Of a stretch of 64,000 bases of DNA, positions 1-8,025 are shown one piece after another. The stretch is from Brevundimonas sp. AJA228-03 (lineage in GTDB: Bacteria; Pseudomonadota; Alphaproteobacteria; Caulobacterales; Caulobacteraceae): NCBI RefSeq assembly GCF_017795885.1, contig NZ_CP059297.1:2974189-3038188 (forward strand), read 5' to 3'. Each line of letters begins with the position of its first letter. The first letter of the stretch is position 1. The notes under the pieces are model-generated. The model worked only from the letters and a program-made list of their open reading frames with translations, had not been told where the DNA came from and ran no database searches. The position numbers and the translations under genes are program-made.

Positions 1-147
1 GAACAGGTGTTCGCTCTTGAGCCAGGCGAAATAGGCGTCGGACAGCGGCGAATTGGCCACCACCAGCGCTGCCGCGGCGGCCAGGCCGAGCACGGCCCCG
101 GACGCGGCCTCTGTCTTCAGGAAGTCGAGCGTCAATCTGCGAGCCAC
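1..147 (-). CDS. nhaA: Na+/H+ antiporter NhaA, N-terminal fragment
   Basis: Only the first 49 codons are present; the gene runs off the left edge. The product would be an inner-membrane sodium/proton antiporter. The visible N-terminus has the family pattern FLKTEAASGAVLG followed by a hydrophobic helix and VVANSPL, close to what NhaA proteins show before and within the first membrane helix. The start is a GTG at 147 (minus strand), chosen because GGAGG lies 5 bases upstream and no in-frame ATG is closer. The gene is divergent from selO with about 210 bases between them. Family assignment is fairly secure despite the short fragment, because the FLK-EAASG/ANSPL combination is characteristic. 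Confidence 0.8.
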   Translation of the reverse strand, partial: MARRLTLDFLKTEAASGAVLGLAAAAALVVANSPLSDAYFAWLKSEHLF

Positions 148-360
148 GATGGCCTCCGATCAGGGGGTCTGCTGGCACCCGGTTATCGACGGGCACCGGA
201 CCGGGTTCGCCTATCCCCCTGCACGGAAATCGACGCCGGCCTGGTCGGGCGTGTCGCCGACCTGATCGCTGCCTTCACCATAGCCATCCGGGGCGAGCGT
301 TCAATGAAAACCGGGCCGTCCGTGGTTGCGTCCGCCACCGTCAGGTCGCATCTGCGACCC

Positions 361-1764
361 ATGCCCGTCAGCCCGACCTATCGCCCCGAGCCTCGCTTCT
401 TTGATCTAGGCCCGGAATTCGGCGACGCGGTCCGCCCCGCCGACTTCCCCCAAACCGTCCTGCGCCACCGGAACGATCGGGCGGCCGCAGATGTCGGCCT
501 GGCCACACTGGGCGACGCCGAATGGGTCGACCATTTCGGTCGGTTCCAGCCCCTGCCCGGCCAGCCCGGCCCGGTCGCCATGCGCTATCATGGCCATCAG
601 TTCCGCACCTACAATCCGGACCTCGGCGACGGACGCGGCTTCCTGGCCGCCCAGATGAGAGCCTCCGACGACAGAGTGCTGGATCTGGGCACCAAGGGCT
701 CGGGCACCACCCCATGGTCGCGCGCGGGCGACGGGCGTCTGACGCTGAAAGGCGGCGTGCGCGAGGTCCTGGCCGCCGCCATGCTGGAAAGCCAGGGCGT
801 CCCGACCAGCCGGGCGCTGAGCCTGATCGAGACCGGCGAAGCGCTGGAGCGCGGCGACGAGCCTTCGCCGACCCGCTCTGCGGTGCTGGTCCGGCTGCAG
901 TACAGCCACGTCCGTTTCGGGACCTTCCAGAGGGCCGGCTTCTTCGGCCGCGCCGACCAGATCGAGACCCTGGTCGAGCATGTGCGCAGTCTCTATCATC
1001 CGACGGTCGCGGTCGGCGACGCGCCCGGCCTGCTGGCCGTCATCGTCGCGGCCTCCGCCCGCCTGACCGCCCGCTGGATCGCCGCCGGCTTCGTCCACGG
1101 CGTGCTGAACACCGACAATCTGAACGTCACGGGTGAGAGCTTCGACTATGGGCCCTGGCGGTTTCTGCCGTCCTATGAACCCGGTTTCACCGCCGCCTAT
1201 TTCGACCACTCGGGCCTCTATGCCTTCGCGCGCCAGCCCGAGGCCGTGTTCTGGAACCTGACCCAGCTGGCGGGCACGCTGAAGCTGGTCGGCGACGCCA
1301 CCCCTCTGACCGAGGCCCTGAACGGGTTCGGTCCGGCCTATATCCGCGAACTCCGCGCGGCCTTCCTGGAGCGGCTGGGCGTCAGGAGCCTGGGCGAGGC
1401 GGCCGACCAGCGCCTGCTGGACACGACGCTGGCGCTTCTGCGCGATAAGGGCGAGGCCATCCGCTGGGAACCCCTTTTCCACGACTGGTTCGCCGGCTTC
1501 TCCTCCTCGGCGCGCGCCCTGTCCGGACCGCGCGCCAAGGCCTGGCAGGGCGAGGCCTTCGACGCCTTCCGCTTCGCCCTGTTCGAGCATGAACCCGACC
1601 GGCCCGAGCGACTGGAGCATCCCGCCTTCGTCCGTCCCGAGCCGGAAGAAATGCTGATCCACGAGGTCGAGGCGATCTGGTCCGCGATCGACGCACATGA
1701 CGACTGGTCGCCGCTGGAGGCCAAGCTGGCGCGCGTGGAAGAGGCTCGGTCCGCCCGAACCTGA
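361..1764 (+). CDS. selO: Protein adenylyltransferase SelO (YdiU/UPF0061)
   Basis: Pseudokinase-fold enzyme that transfers AMP from ATP to Ser, Thr or Tyr of target proteins (known for the SelO family). Visible family motifs are YHGHQF (about residues 76-81), GDGRG (89-93), the long KGSGTTPWSR segment (112-121) with SALLVR-like SAVLVRLQYSHVRFGTF, and NTDNLNVTGESFDYGPW, which holds metal and nucleotide ligands. At 467 aa it is near family length, but the C-terminal third lacks the NPLYVLRN-type segment and the terminal Cys motif of the E. coli type. The start ATG 361 gives the typical PTYRPEPRF N-terminus; an in-frame ATG at 304 is possible. A hairpin (GGTCGCA/TGCGACC, 344-359) abuts ATG 361. 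Confidence 0.93.
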   Translation: MPVSPTYRPEPRFFDLGPEFGDAVRPADFPQTVLRHRNDRAAADVGLATLGDAEWVDHFGRFQPLPGQPGPVAMRYHGHQFRTYNPDLGDGRGFLAAQMRASDDRVLDLGTKGSGTTPWSRAGDGRLTLKGGVREVLAAAMLESQGVPTSRALSLIETGEALERGDEPSPTRSAVLVRLQYSHVRFGTFQRAGFFGRADQIETLVEHVRSLYHPTVAVGDAPGLLAVIVAASARLTARWIAAGFVHGVLNTDNLNVTGESFDYGPWRFLPSYEPGFTAAYFDHSGLYAFARQPEAVFWNLTQLAGTLKLVGDATPLTEALNGFGPAYIRELRAAFLERLGVRSLGEAADQRLLDTTLALLRDKGEAIRWEPLFHDWFAGFSSSARALSGPRAKAWQGEAFDAFRFALFEHEPDRPERLEHPAFVRPEPEEMLIHEVEAIWSAIDAHDDWSPLEAKLARVEEARSART

Positions 1765-1786
1765 AACTTACCTTACAAAAGTTTCA

Positions 1787-1844
1787 TATCGTTTATCGAC
1801 AATTTTCTTGATCGATAATCAATGAACCTATATCGACTATCGAC
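1787..1844 (+). promoter_or_regulatory. Repeated TATCGAC heptads upstream of DUF2975-XRE operon
   Basis: This AT-rich segment holds two tandem heptad pairs: TATCGTT-TATCGAC at 1787-1800 and TATCGAC-TATCGAC at 1831-1844. Between them is an inverted copy, with TTATCGA (1793-1799) facing TCGATAA (1812-1818). The arrangement looks like a cooperative operator/promoter for the following membrane protein-regulator pair. The likely binder, by inference only, is the small XRE protein encoded at 2409. Confidence 0.5.
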
Positions 1845-1878
1845 ATGATCGCACATATCGCGGCGTGGAGGTCGTCAA

Positions 1879-2400
1879 GTGAAGCTCATCGGTCGTCGTT
1901 CCGTCGCCAGCGTCCTGCGCTGGGTCCTGGGGTTCGGGAACATATTCGTGGCCCTCGCCGTGATCGCCACGGGCCTGATGCTTGTGGCGTCTCTGGTCAT
2001 GCCGGACTTCGGTGCCGGCTTCATCGATGCCCTCGCGGACAACGAGGACAGCTGGCGAACGTTGATGCTCAACGAGCGCGCCACCTTCCTCGCCGCCTTC
2101 GTCGCCACCCTGAGCACCTGGTGGGTCCTCAACCGCCTGCGCCGGATGTTCCTCGCCGTGAATCAGGGCGACGCGTTCGAACGCGCCAATGTCGGACGCC
2201 TGCAGGGGGTCGGCCTCGGTCTGATCGGGGTGCAGATCAGCGCGTTCATCCTGGCCTGGACTGTGCCGGAGGGGATCATCGACGACCTCGACTATTCGGT
2301 CGATCTCGGTGCCTGGCTGGGCATCCTGATCGTCTTCATGCTGGCCGAGGTGTTCCGGCAGGGGTCGGCCATGCGCGACGACCAGCAGATGACGGTCTGA
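1879..2400 (+). CDS. DUF2975 family membrane protein
   Basis: A 173-aa inner-membrane protein with four predicted hydrophobic helices (about residues 15-45, 70-90, 110-130, 140-160), matching the DUF2975 pattern in size, topology and context. No enzymatic motif is visible and the function is not established. The start is GTG 1879, supported by GGAGG at 1867-1871, 7 bases upstream. The stop is 8 bases before the small XRE regulator, so the two are almost certainly co-transcribed. Pairing of DUF2975 with a small Cro/CI-type regulator is a recurrent arrangement in bacteria. The TATCGAC repeats just upstream suggest repression or activation by the paired regulator. Confidence 0.8.
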   Translation: MKLIGRRSVASVLRWVLGFGNIFVALAVIATGLMLVASLVMPDFGAGFIDALADNEDSWRTLMLNERATFLAAFVATLSTWWVLNRLRRMFLAVNQGDAFERANVGRLQGVGLGLIGVQISAFILAWTVPEGIIDDLDYSVDLGAWLGILIVFMLAEVFRQGSAMRDDQQMTV

Positions 2401-2408
2401 GGCGCCCC

Positions 2409-2645
2409 ATGGCCATCATTGTGCAACTGGATCGGATGCTCGTCGAACGCCGCATGTCGCTGACGGAACTCAGCGACCGGGTCGGGGTCACCATCGCCAA
2501 CCTGTCCATCCTGAAGACCGGCAAGGCCCGCGCCATTCGCTTCTCCACCCTGGACGCCCTGTGCCGCGAACTGGACTGCGCCCCGGGTCAACTGCTGGCG
2601 AACTCCGCCGAACCTCAGCCGCCCGGCGAGACGGACGAGGCCTGA
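2409..2645 (+). CDS. Small XRE/Cro-CI family regulator
   Basis: A 78-aa single-domain helix-turn-helix protein. The HTH covers about residues 5-65: LVERRMSLTELSDRVGVTIANLSILKTGKARAIRFSTLDALCRELDCAPGQLL, which is the YozG-like small XRE pattern seen beside DUF2975 genes. The tail (residues 66-78) is short and acidic/proline-rich. It starts at ATG 2409, 8 bases after the DUF2975 stop, and is followed by two strong hairpins (2648-2707), so the operon likely ends here. The probable target is its own promoter with the TATCGAC heptads; this is inference from position. Confidence 0.85.
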   Translation: MAIIVQLDRMLVERRMSLTELSDRVGVTIANLSILKTGKARAIRFSTLDALCRELDCAPGQLLANSAEPQPPGETDEA

Positions 2646-2971
2646 GCCCCGGACGTCGACAGTCCGGGCAGGCTGGACAGGGCCTCGCACGCCGCGTGCG
2701 GGGCCCTATCCGCGTCCATCGGCCGGGGGGTGGATGTGCTGCTGAAGACCGGTGGCAGCGGCGCGGACAGGTCTATCTCCGCTGTGGCCGGTGATTCACG
2801 CGGATTACCGATCCGTAGGCATCGGGCCACGGTGTCGCCGCGTCGTTGAGGCACAGCTTGTTCATCACAACCGGTTACGGTGCGGTTCTCAAGCCCTTGC
2901 GAAACCGCTCCACCAATCTGATCTAGCCACTGTTGCCAATACCCCGTCCTCCCCGACGAAACGAAATCCAG
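2646..2971. other. Intergenic region with two hairpins, no gene seen
   Basis: No credible coding region is seen in these 326 bases; the overlapping minus-strand reading frame has repetitive, non-protein-like composition. The left part holds the hairpins listed as a terminator. A weaker inverted repeat, GCGGTT facing AACCGC, lies at about 2882-2910, upstream of the DoxX-like gene. Confidence 0.5.
2648..2707 (+). terminator. Double hairpin terminator after XRE gene
   Basis: The first hairpin is CCCGGAC (2648-2654) with GTCCGGG (2662-2668). The second is a 13-bp stem with one G-U pair, 2679-2691 with 2695-2707, closed by a 3-base loop. There is no strong T tract, as is common in high-GC genomes. 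It lies 2 bases after the XRE stop codon. Confidence 0.5.
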
Positions 2972-3418
2972 ATGTCCACAAGCCTCGCGCCACCCGCCTC
3001 CACGCGCCCGACCCTGTCGGCGGCCCAGATCCGCAATCGGGCGGCGTTCAGGAATCTGACGCTGTGGACCCTGCAGGGCTGGGTGGCGATGTTCTTCGCA
3101 GCCGCCGGCTACGCCAAGCTGACCGAGTCGATCTCGAACCTGACCGCCCTGATGAACTGGCCCGGGATGGTCAGCGAAAGCCTGGTCCGGGGCATCGGCA
3201 TCGTGGAGATCGTGCTGGCGCTCGGCATGATCGCGCCCCTGCTGTCGTGGAAGCTGGGTCGCTGGCCGCTGCTGGTCTCGGCCGTTGGTCTGGTCATGCT
3301 GGAAGCCACCATGCTGGCGGTTCACGCGATCGGCCTGGACCTGGGCCTCGCCCTGACCAACGTCCTGTTGCTGGCCATCACGATCCCGGTTTACCTGGGC
3401 CGTCGCGTTTCGCGCTGA
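2972..3418 (+). CDS. DoxX-like family membrane protein
   Basis: A 148-aa inner-membrane protein. A polar N-terminus (residues 1-32) precedes four hydrophobic helices. The second half of helix 1 has FFAAAGYAKL followed by MNWPGMVSESLVRGIGIVEIVLALGMI, the DoxX-like pattern of a G-x-x-K-L motif and a second G-x-E-I helix. Family members are linked to respiratory or oxidative-stress functions, but the substrate is unknown. ATG 2972 was chosen over an upstream TTG (2933) because the conserved region begins well inside and no ribosome site supports the longer form. Its 3' end overlaps the convergent DUF2256 gene by 41 bases. Confidence 0.8.
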   Translation: MSTSLAPPASTRPTLSAAQIRNRAAFRNLTLWTLQGWVAMFFAAAGYAKLTESISNLTALMNWPGMVSESLVRGIGIVEIVLALGMIAPLLSWKLGRWPLLVSAVGLVMLEATMLAVHAIGLDLGLALTNVLLLAITIPVYLGRRVSR

Positions 3419-3581
3419 GCCTCCGGGCCGACCGGCAGCGGTCGGAGCACACGGTGATGACGTCCCAGTCCCGAGCCCATTTGGCCCGCCAGGCGAAGGG
3501 ACGTTGACACACCACACAGGTCTTTTCCGGCAGATCGCCCTTTCGTGGCGACAGTCCCTTGTTGACGTGTTTGCGTGACAT
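3378..3581 (-). CDS. DUF2256 domain protein (small zinc-ribbon-like)
   Basis: A 67-aa protein with the DUF2256 signature: K-x-D-L-P-E-K-T-C-V-V-C-Q-R-P-F-x-W-R-x-K-W, then DWDVITVCSDRCR. The CxxC and CSDRC cysteines (roughly residues 22-25 and 45-49) look like a zinc site. The function is unknown; members are widespread small proteins. The start ATG 3581 gives a typical short N-terminus. It is convergent with the DoxX-like gene and its last 41 bases overlap that gene. Sequence conservation at the motif makes it a genuine gene rather than a shadow. Confidence 0.85.
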   Translation of the reverse strand: MSRKHVNKGLSPRKGDLPEKTCVVCQRPFAWRAKWARDWDVITVCSDRCRSARRLSAKRDGPGKPGS

Positions 3582-3631
3582 CGGCGGTCCTATCCGCCCG
3601 GGCGAACCGCTGCGTCAACCTGAAAGCTTCC

Positions 3632-3649
3632 CTTTACGTCCGCGTCAAG
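3632..3649 (+). promoter_or_regulatory. Imperfect palindrome, candidate MerR operator
   Basis: An 18-bp imperfect palindrome reading CTTTACGTCCGCGTCAAG pairs at 6 of 9 positions (CTT-ACG facing CGT-AAG). It lies 14 bases before the merR start. Its spacing and symmetry fit a MerR-family site in a gene that controls itself and the dehydrogenases downstream. This is inference. Confidence 0.4.
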
Positions 3650-3662
3650 TTATGAAGCGCTT

Positions 3663-4145
3663 ATGGCGACTGCAGACGACCATCGCTCCTATTCGATCCG
3701 GCAGCTGTGCCGGGAGTTCGGTGCGACCGCACGCGCCCTGCGCTTCTATGAGGACAAGGGCCTTCTGACCCCCGCCCGCAAGGGCCAGACCCGGGTCTAT
3801 GACGCTCGCGACCGCGCCCGTCTGAAGCTTATCCTGCGCGGCCGCCGCATCGGTTTCACCCTGACCGAGATCCAGGAAATGCTGGATCTGTACGACCGCA
3901 ACGACGGCAACACCCATCAGATGGCCATTGCCCTGCGTCGTCACCGCGCACAGATCGAGGCCCTGAAGCGGCAGCGCGAAGACCTCAACGCCGCCATCCA
4001 GATGGCCGAAGAGGCCTGTGCGGCCATGGAAGAACGCCTCAACGACCAGCGTCCCGACCTTCTGCCCGGGGCCGAGGAATATGCCTCGGTGCTGCGCCAG
4101 CACCTCGACAACCACGCCCACCATCCCTTCAAGCTGAGAGCCTGA
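3663..4145 (+). CDS. MerR family transcriptional regulator (acyl-CoA metabolism type)
   Basis: A 160-aa regulator with an N-terminal winged HTH (residues 9-75: YSIRQLCREFGATARALRFYEDKGLLTPARKGQTRVYDARDRARLKLI), then GFTLTEIQEML and a long dimerisation coiled coil (about 95-135). The C-terminus has no cysteine set typical of metal sensors, so an organic or acyl-CoA-related signal is more likely. It sits 4 bases before an acyl-CoA dehydrogenase gene and with a second one after that. MerR regulators of the LiuR type control branched-chain and fatty acyl-CoA degradation genes in this position, so a local regulator of the unit is the best inference. Confidence 0.85.
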   Translation: MATADDHRSYSIRQLCREFGATARALRFYEDKGLLTPARKGQTRVYDARDRARLKLILRGRRIGFTLTEIQEMLDLYDRNDGNTHQMAIALRRHRAQIEALKRQREDLNAAIQMAEEACAAMEERLNDQRPDLLPGAEEYASVLRQHLDNHAHHPFKLRA

Positions 4146-4149
4146 CCCC

Positions 4150-5931
4150 ATGGCCTACAAGGCGCCCGTCCGCGACCTGACCTTCATCCTCAACGAGGTT
4201 CTGGAGATCGACCGCTATTCCAACCAGCCCGGGTTCCAGGACGTCTCGTCCGACCTGGTCCAGCAGGTGCTGGAGGAAGGCGCCAAATTCGCCGAGGAGG
4301 TCATCGCCCCGATCAACCATTCGGGCGACAAGGAAGGCTGCCACTGGGACAACGGGGTGGTCACCGGTCCGAAGGGCTACAAGGAAGCCTATCAGGCGAT
4401 GGTCGAGGCCGGATGGCCGGCCCTGTCGGCTGATCCGGCCTATGGCGGCCAGGGCATGCCCGCCGTGGTCGGCATGGCGTTCGGCCAGTTTACCGCCGGG
4501 GCCTCGGCCGCTTTCTCGATGTATCCGGGCCTGACCGCCGGGGCCTATGCCGGCATCCACGCCAATGCGTCGGAAGAGCTGAAGACCAAATACCTGCCCA
4601 AGATGGCCACCGGGGAGTGGGGCGGGACCATGAACCTGACCGAGCCCCAGTGCGGCACCGACCTCGGCATGGTCCGCACCAAGGCCGTGCCCCAGGGCGA
4701 TGGCACCTACAGGATCACCGGCCAGAAGATCTGGATCTCGGCCGGCGAGCACGACTTCACCGACAACATCATCCACACGGTCCTCGCCCGCGTCGAGGGC
4801 GCGCCGGCCGGCATCAAGGGCCTGTCCCTGTTCCTGGTGCCCAAGGTGATGGTCAACGACGACGGAAGCCTGGGCGAGCGCAATTCGCTGATGTGCGCGG
4901 GCCTCGAACACAAGATGGGCATCCACGGCAACGCCACCTGCGTCATGCAGTATGACGGCGCCACCGGCTGGCTGATCGGCGAGGAAGGCCGGGGCATGAA
5001 CAACATGTTCGTGGTCATGAACGAGGCGCGTCTCGGCACCGGCCTGCAGGGCCTGGCCATCGGTTCCGCCGCCTATCAGGCCGCGCTGGAGTTCGCCAAG
5101 GACCGCATCCAGGGCCGCAGCCTGACGGGGCCGAAGAACCCGGACGCCCAGGCCGACAGCATCATGGTGCACCCCGACGTCCGCCGCATGCTGCTGGAGG
5201 CCAAGGCCTTCGTGGAAGGCGGACAGGCCTTCGTCCTGTGGACCGCCCTGCACGCCGATCTCGAGAAATCCGCCGACGAGGCCACGGCCACCAAGGCCAA
5301 GGACTATATGGGCCTGCTGACCCCGGTGCTGAAAGCCTATCTGACCGACAAGGGCTTCCACGTCGCGTCGCTGGGCATGCAGGTCCATGGCGGCTCCGGC
5401 TACACCGAGCATTTCCAGGCCAGCCAGTATCTGCGCGACGCCCGGATCACCATGATCTACGAAGGCACCAACGGCATCCAGGCGCTGGATCTGGTGGGCC
5501 GCAAGCTGCCGTCGAACGGTGGACGCGCGATCATGAGCTGGTTCGCCGACATCGACGCCTTCGTCGCCGAGAACAGTGCCGAGGGCCCGATCAAGCCCTT
5601 CGTCGACGGACTGGCCGACGCCAAGACGAAGCTGCAGGACGGCACGATGTGGCTGATGCAGAACGGCATGCAGAACCCGGACAATGCCGGTGCAGCATCC
5701 ACCGATTACCTCAACCTCTTCGGGCTCACGGCCCTGGCCTATATGTGGGCCCAGATGGCCAGGGCCGCCCAGGCGAAGATCGATGCGGGTTCGGACGATC
5801 CCTTCTACATCACCAAGCTGCAGACCGGCCGCTATTTCGTCGAACGCATCCTGCCCGACGCCCAGGGGCACCTGGTCAAGATGAAGACCGGCTCTGACGT
5901 GCTGATGCAGATTCCGGCGGAGGCGTTCTAG
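4150..5931 (+). CDS. Acyl-CoA dehydrogenase, long form with C-terminal extension
   Basis: A 593-aa FAD enzyme that oxidises an acyl-CoA to the enoyl-CoA. Domains in order: an N-terminal extension, the N-terminal helical domain (about 40-160), the middle beta domain with MNLTEPQCGTDLG and KIWISAGEH (about 160-280), the C-terminal helical domain with GGSGYTEHFQASQYLRDARITMIYEGTNGIQ, and an extra C-terminal helical domain (about 470-593). The catalytic base is E438 in YEGTNG. The 590-600 aa form with the C-terminal domain is that of DmdC-like and related dehydrogenases; substrate cannot be fixed from sequence. It follows merR by 4 bases, indicating an operon. Confidence 0.93.
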   Translation: MAYKAPVRDLTFILNEVLEIDRYSNQPGFQDVSSDLVQQVLEEGAKFAEEVIAPINHSGDKEGCHWDNGVVTGPKGYKEAYQAMVEAGWPALSADPAYGGQGMPAVVGMAFGQFTAGASAAFSMYPGLTAGAYAGIHANASEELKTKYLPKMATGEWGGTMNLTEPQCGTDLGMVRTKAVPQGDGTYRITGQKIWISAGEHDFTDNIIHTVLARVEGAPAGIKGLSLFLVPKVMVNDDGSLGERNSLMCAGLEHKMGIHGNATCVMQYDGATGWLIGEEGRGMNNMFVVMNEARLGTGLQGLAIGSAAYQAALEFAKDRIQGRSLTGPKNPDAQADSIMVHPDVRRMLLEAKAFVEGGQAFVLWTALHADLEKSADEATATKAKDYMGLLTPVLKAYLTDKGFHVASLGMQVHGGSGYTEHFQASQYLRDARITMIYEGTNGIQALDLVGRKLPSNGGRAIMSWFADIDAFVAENSAEGPIKPFVDGLADAKTKLQDGTMWLMQNGMQNPDNAGAASTDYLNLFGLTALAYMWAQMARAAQAKIDAGSDDPFYITKLQTGRYFVERILPDAQGHLVKMKTGSDVLMQIPAEAF

Positions 5932-5938
5932 GCCGCTC

Positions 5939-6083
5939 CTCTCCCTCCCCCTCGGGGGAGGGTGGTCGGCGCGTAGCGACGACCGGGTGGGGAGGGCCGG
6001 GCGATCCACACGCCGGTGCCCGCTCCGCCTTGCCGCCCCCACCCGGCCGCTGCGCGGCCACCCTCCCCCGCAGGGGGAGGGAG
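5939..6083. repeat. Inverted pair of CCTCCCCC palindromes (REPIN-like)
   Basis: Two related palindromic units face each other. The left unit begins CTCCCTCCCCCTCGGGGGAG (5941 onward) and continues to GACGACCGGGTGGGGAGGGC. The right unit, read in reverse complement, has the same order of blocks: CTCCCTCCCCCTGCGGGGGA, GTGGCCGCGCAGCGGCC, GGGTGGGGG. This head-to-head pair, about 145 bases, fits a REP-doublet element. It separates the two acyl-CoA dehydrogenase genes and ends 16 bases before the second start. Confidence 0.8.
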
Positions 6084-6099
6084 AAGATCGAGTGAAACC

Positions 6100-7263
<1,164 letters not shown>

Positions 7264-7281
7264 CTCCGACACGCCTGTAAC

Positions 7282-7314
7282 TCATGAGGATTACATGGTA
7301 GGTTCCCCTCATGA
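7282..7314 (+). promoter_or_regulatory. Inverted repeat spanning the DUF433 start codon
   Basis: TCATGAGG (7282-7289) and CCTCATGA (7307-7314) form a perfect 8-bp inverted repeat with 17 bases between. The right arm contains the ATG of the DUF433 gene (7311). It could be an operator for the antitoxin or an RNA hairpin covering the start. Confidence 0.45.
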
Positions 7315-7538
7315 TCGACTACCGTCAATACATTACGATCGAGGCCGGTAAGCGAGGCGGGCGCCCGTGTGTCCGAGGCATGCGTATCTCTGTCGAAGAT
7401 GTATTGGGGTGGCTCGCCGAAGGGATGAGTCACTCTGAGATCATGAAAGACTTCCCCGAACTGACCGAAGACGACATTCGCGCTGTGCTCGCTTACGCGG
7501 CCGACCGACATCGCCGGACCACTTTCGCGGCCGCGTGA
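7311..7538 (+). CDS. DUF433 protein, putative antitoxin
   Basis: A 75-aa protein with the DUF433 helix-turn-helix pattern: RQYITIEAGKRGGRPCVRGMRISVEDVLGWLAEGMSHSEIMKDFPELTEDDIRAVLAYAA. The PCVRGMRISV core is characteristic. DUF433 genes are commonly paired with PIN-like DUF5615 genes as type II toxin-antitoxin modules, with the DUF433 partner as DNA-binding antitoxin. Its stop overlaps the next start by 4 bases (GTGA), showing translational coupling. GC content in this pair is visibly lower than in the neighbours, with more A and T at third positions, which suggests acquisition by transfer. An inverted repeat surrounds its start codon. Confidence 0.85.
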   Translation: MIDYRQYITIEAGKRGGRPCVRGMRISVEDVLGWLAEGMSHSEIMKDFPELTEDDIRAVLAYAADRHRRTTFAAA

Positions 7539-7867
7539 AACTTCTGTTCGATCAGAATCTCAGCCACCGGCTGCCGAACGTTCTCGAAAATCTGTTTCCC
7601 GGCTCGTCCCAGGTCCGTCTTCTGCACCTGGATCAGGCTGACGATACGACGATTTGGAGTTACGCTGCCGAGAATGGCTACTGTATCGTGACTCTCGATG
7701 GGGATTTTGCCGACCTCTCAGCCCTTCGTGGCTCTCCCCCGAAAGTGGTTTGGCTTAGATGCGGCAATCGCTCAACGACCTATGTCCATGTCCTCCTCAG
7801 GATGCACGCGAACGACATCCTGGCCATGGATCGGGCGGATGACATAGACTGCCTCGCAATCGGCTGA
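7535..7867 (+). CDS. DUF5615 PIN-like protein, putative toxin
   Basis: A 110-aa protein with the Mut7-C/DUF5615 PIN-like pattern: KLLFDQNLSHRLP at the N-terminus, DDTTIWSYAAENGYCIVTLDGDFADLSALRGSPPKVVWLRCGN in the middle. The acidic residues of FDQN (D6) and TLDGDF are candidate metal ligands for RNase activity. It starts at GTG 7535 within the stop of the DUF433 gene. A toxin role is inferred from family pairing, not shown. Composition is less GC-rich than surrounding genes, like its partner. Confidence 0.85.
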   Translation: MKLLFDQNLSHRLPNVLENLFPGSSQVRLLHLDQADDTTIWSYAAENGYCIVTLDGDFADLSALRGSPPKVVWLRCGNRSTTYVHVLLRMHANDILAMDRADDIDCLAIG

Positions 7868-7887
7868 GCCAAAGCTATTATGCGCGG

Positions 7888-8025
7888 ATGGCCAAGGTCA
7901 AAAAAGGACTGCTAACTCCAGCAGGCGAATGGTGGAAACACTTTCGCTGGCGAAAACGTGCGTTCTGGAATGGCGAACGACAGGCCGCAAAAGCTGTAGC
8001 CTCAAACGATGCGTCCGAGCGGTGA
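7888..8025 (+). CDS. 45-aa basic hypothetical protein coupled to rsmE
   Basis: A small open reading frame, ATG 7888 to TGA 8023-8025, encoding 45 residues. It begins MAKVKKGLLTPAGEWWKHFR and continues WRKRAFWNGERQAAK. The composition is strongly basic and tryptophan-rich (four Trp), unlike a random frame in this GC-rich DNA. Its stop overlaps the rsmE GTG start in a GTGA overlap, as in coupled genes. I do not recognise a named family with certainty. The basic-aromatic character would suit an RNA- or ribosome-associated peptide, which would fit coupling to an rRNA methyltransferase, but that is inference. It is too short for most automatic gene calls. Confidence 0.65.
   Translation: MAKVKKGLLTPAGEWWKHFRWRKRAFWNGERQAAKAVASNDASER

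Noticed and set aside
7..360. N-terminal extension of the SelO open frame
   Set aside because: The upstream part overlaps nhaA on the other strand and has no family similarity; SelO begins at 361 or possibly 304.
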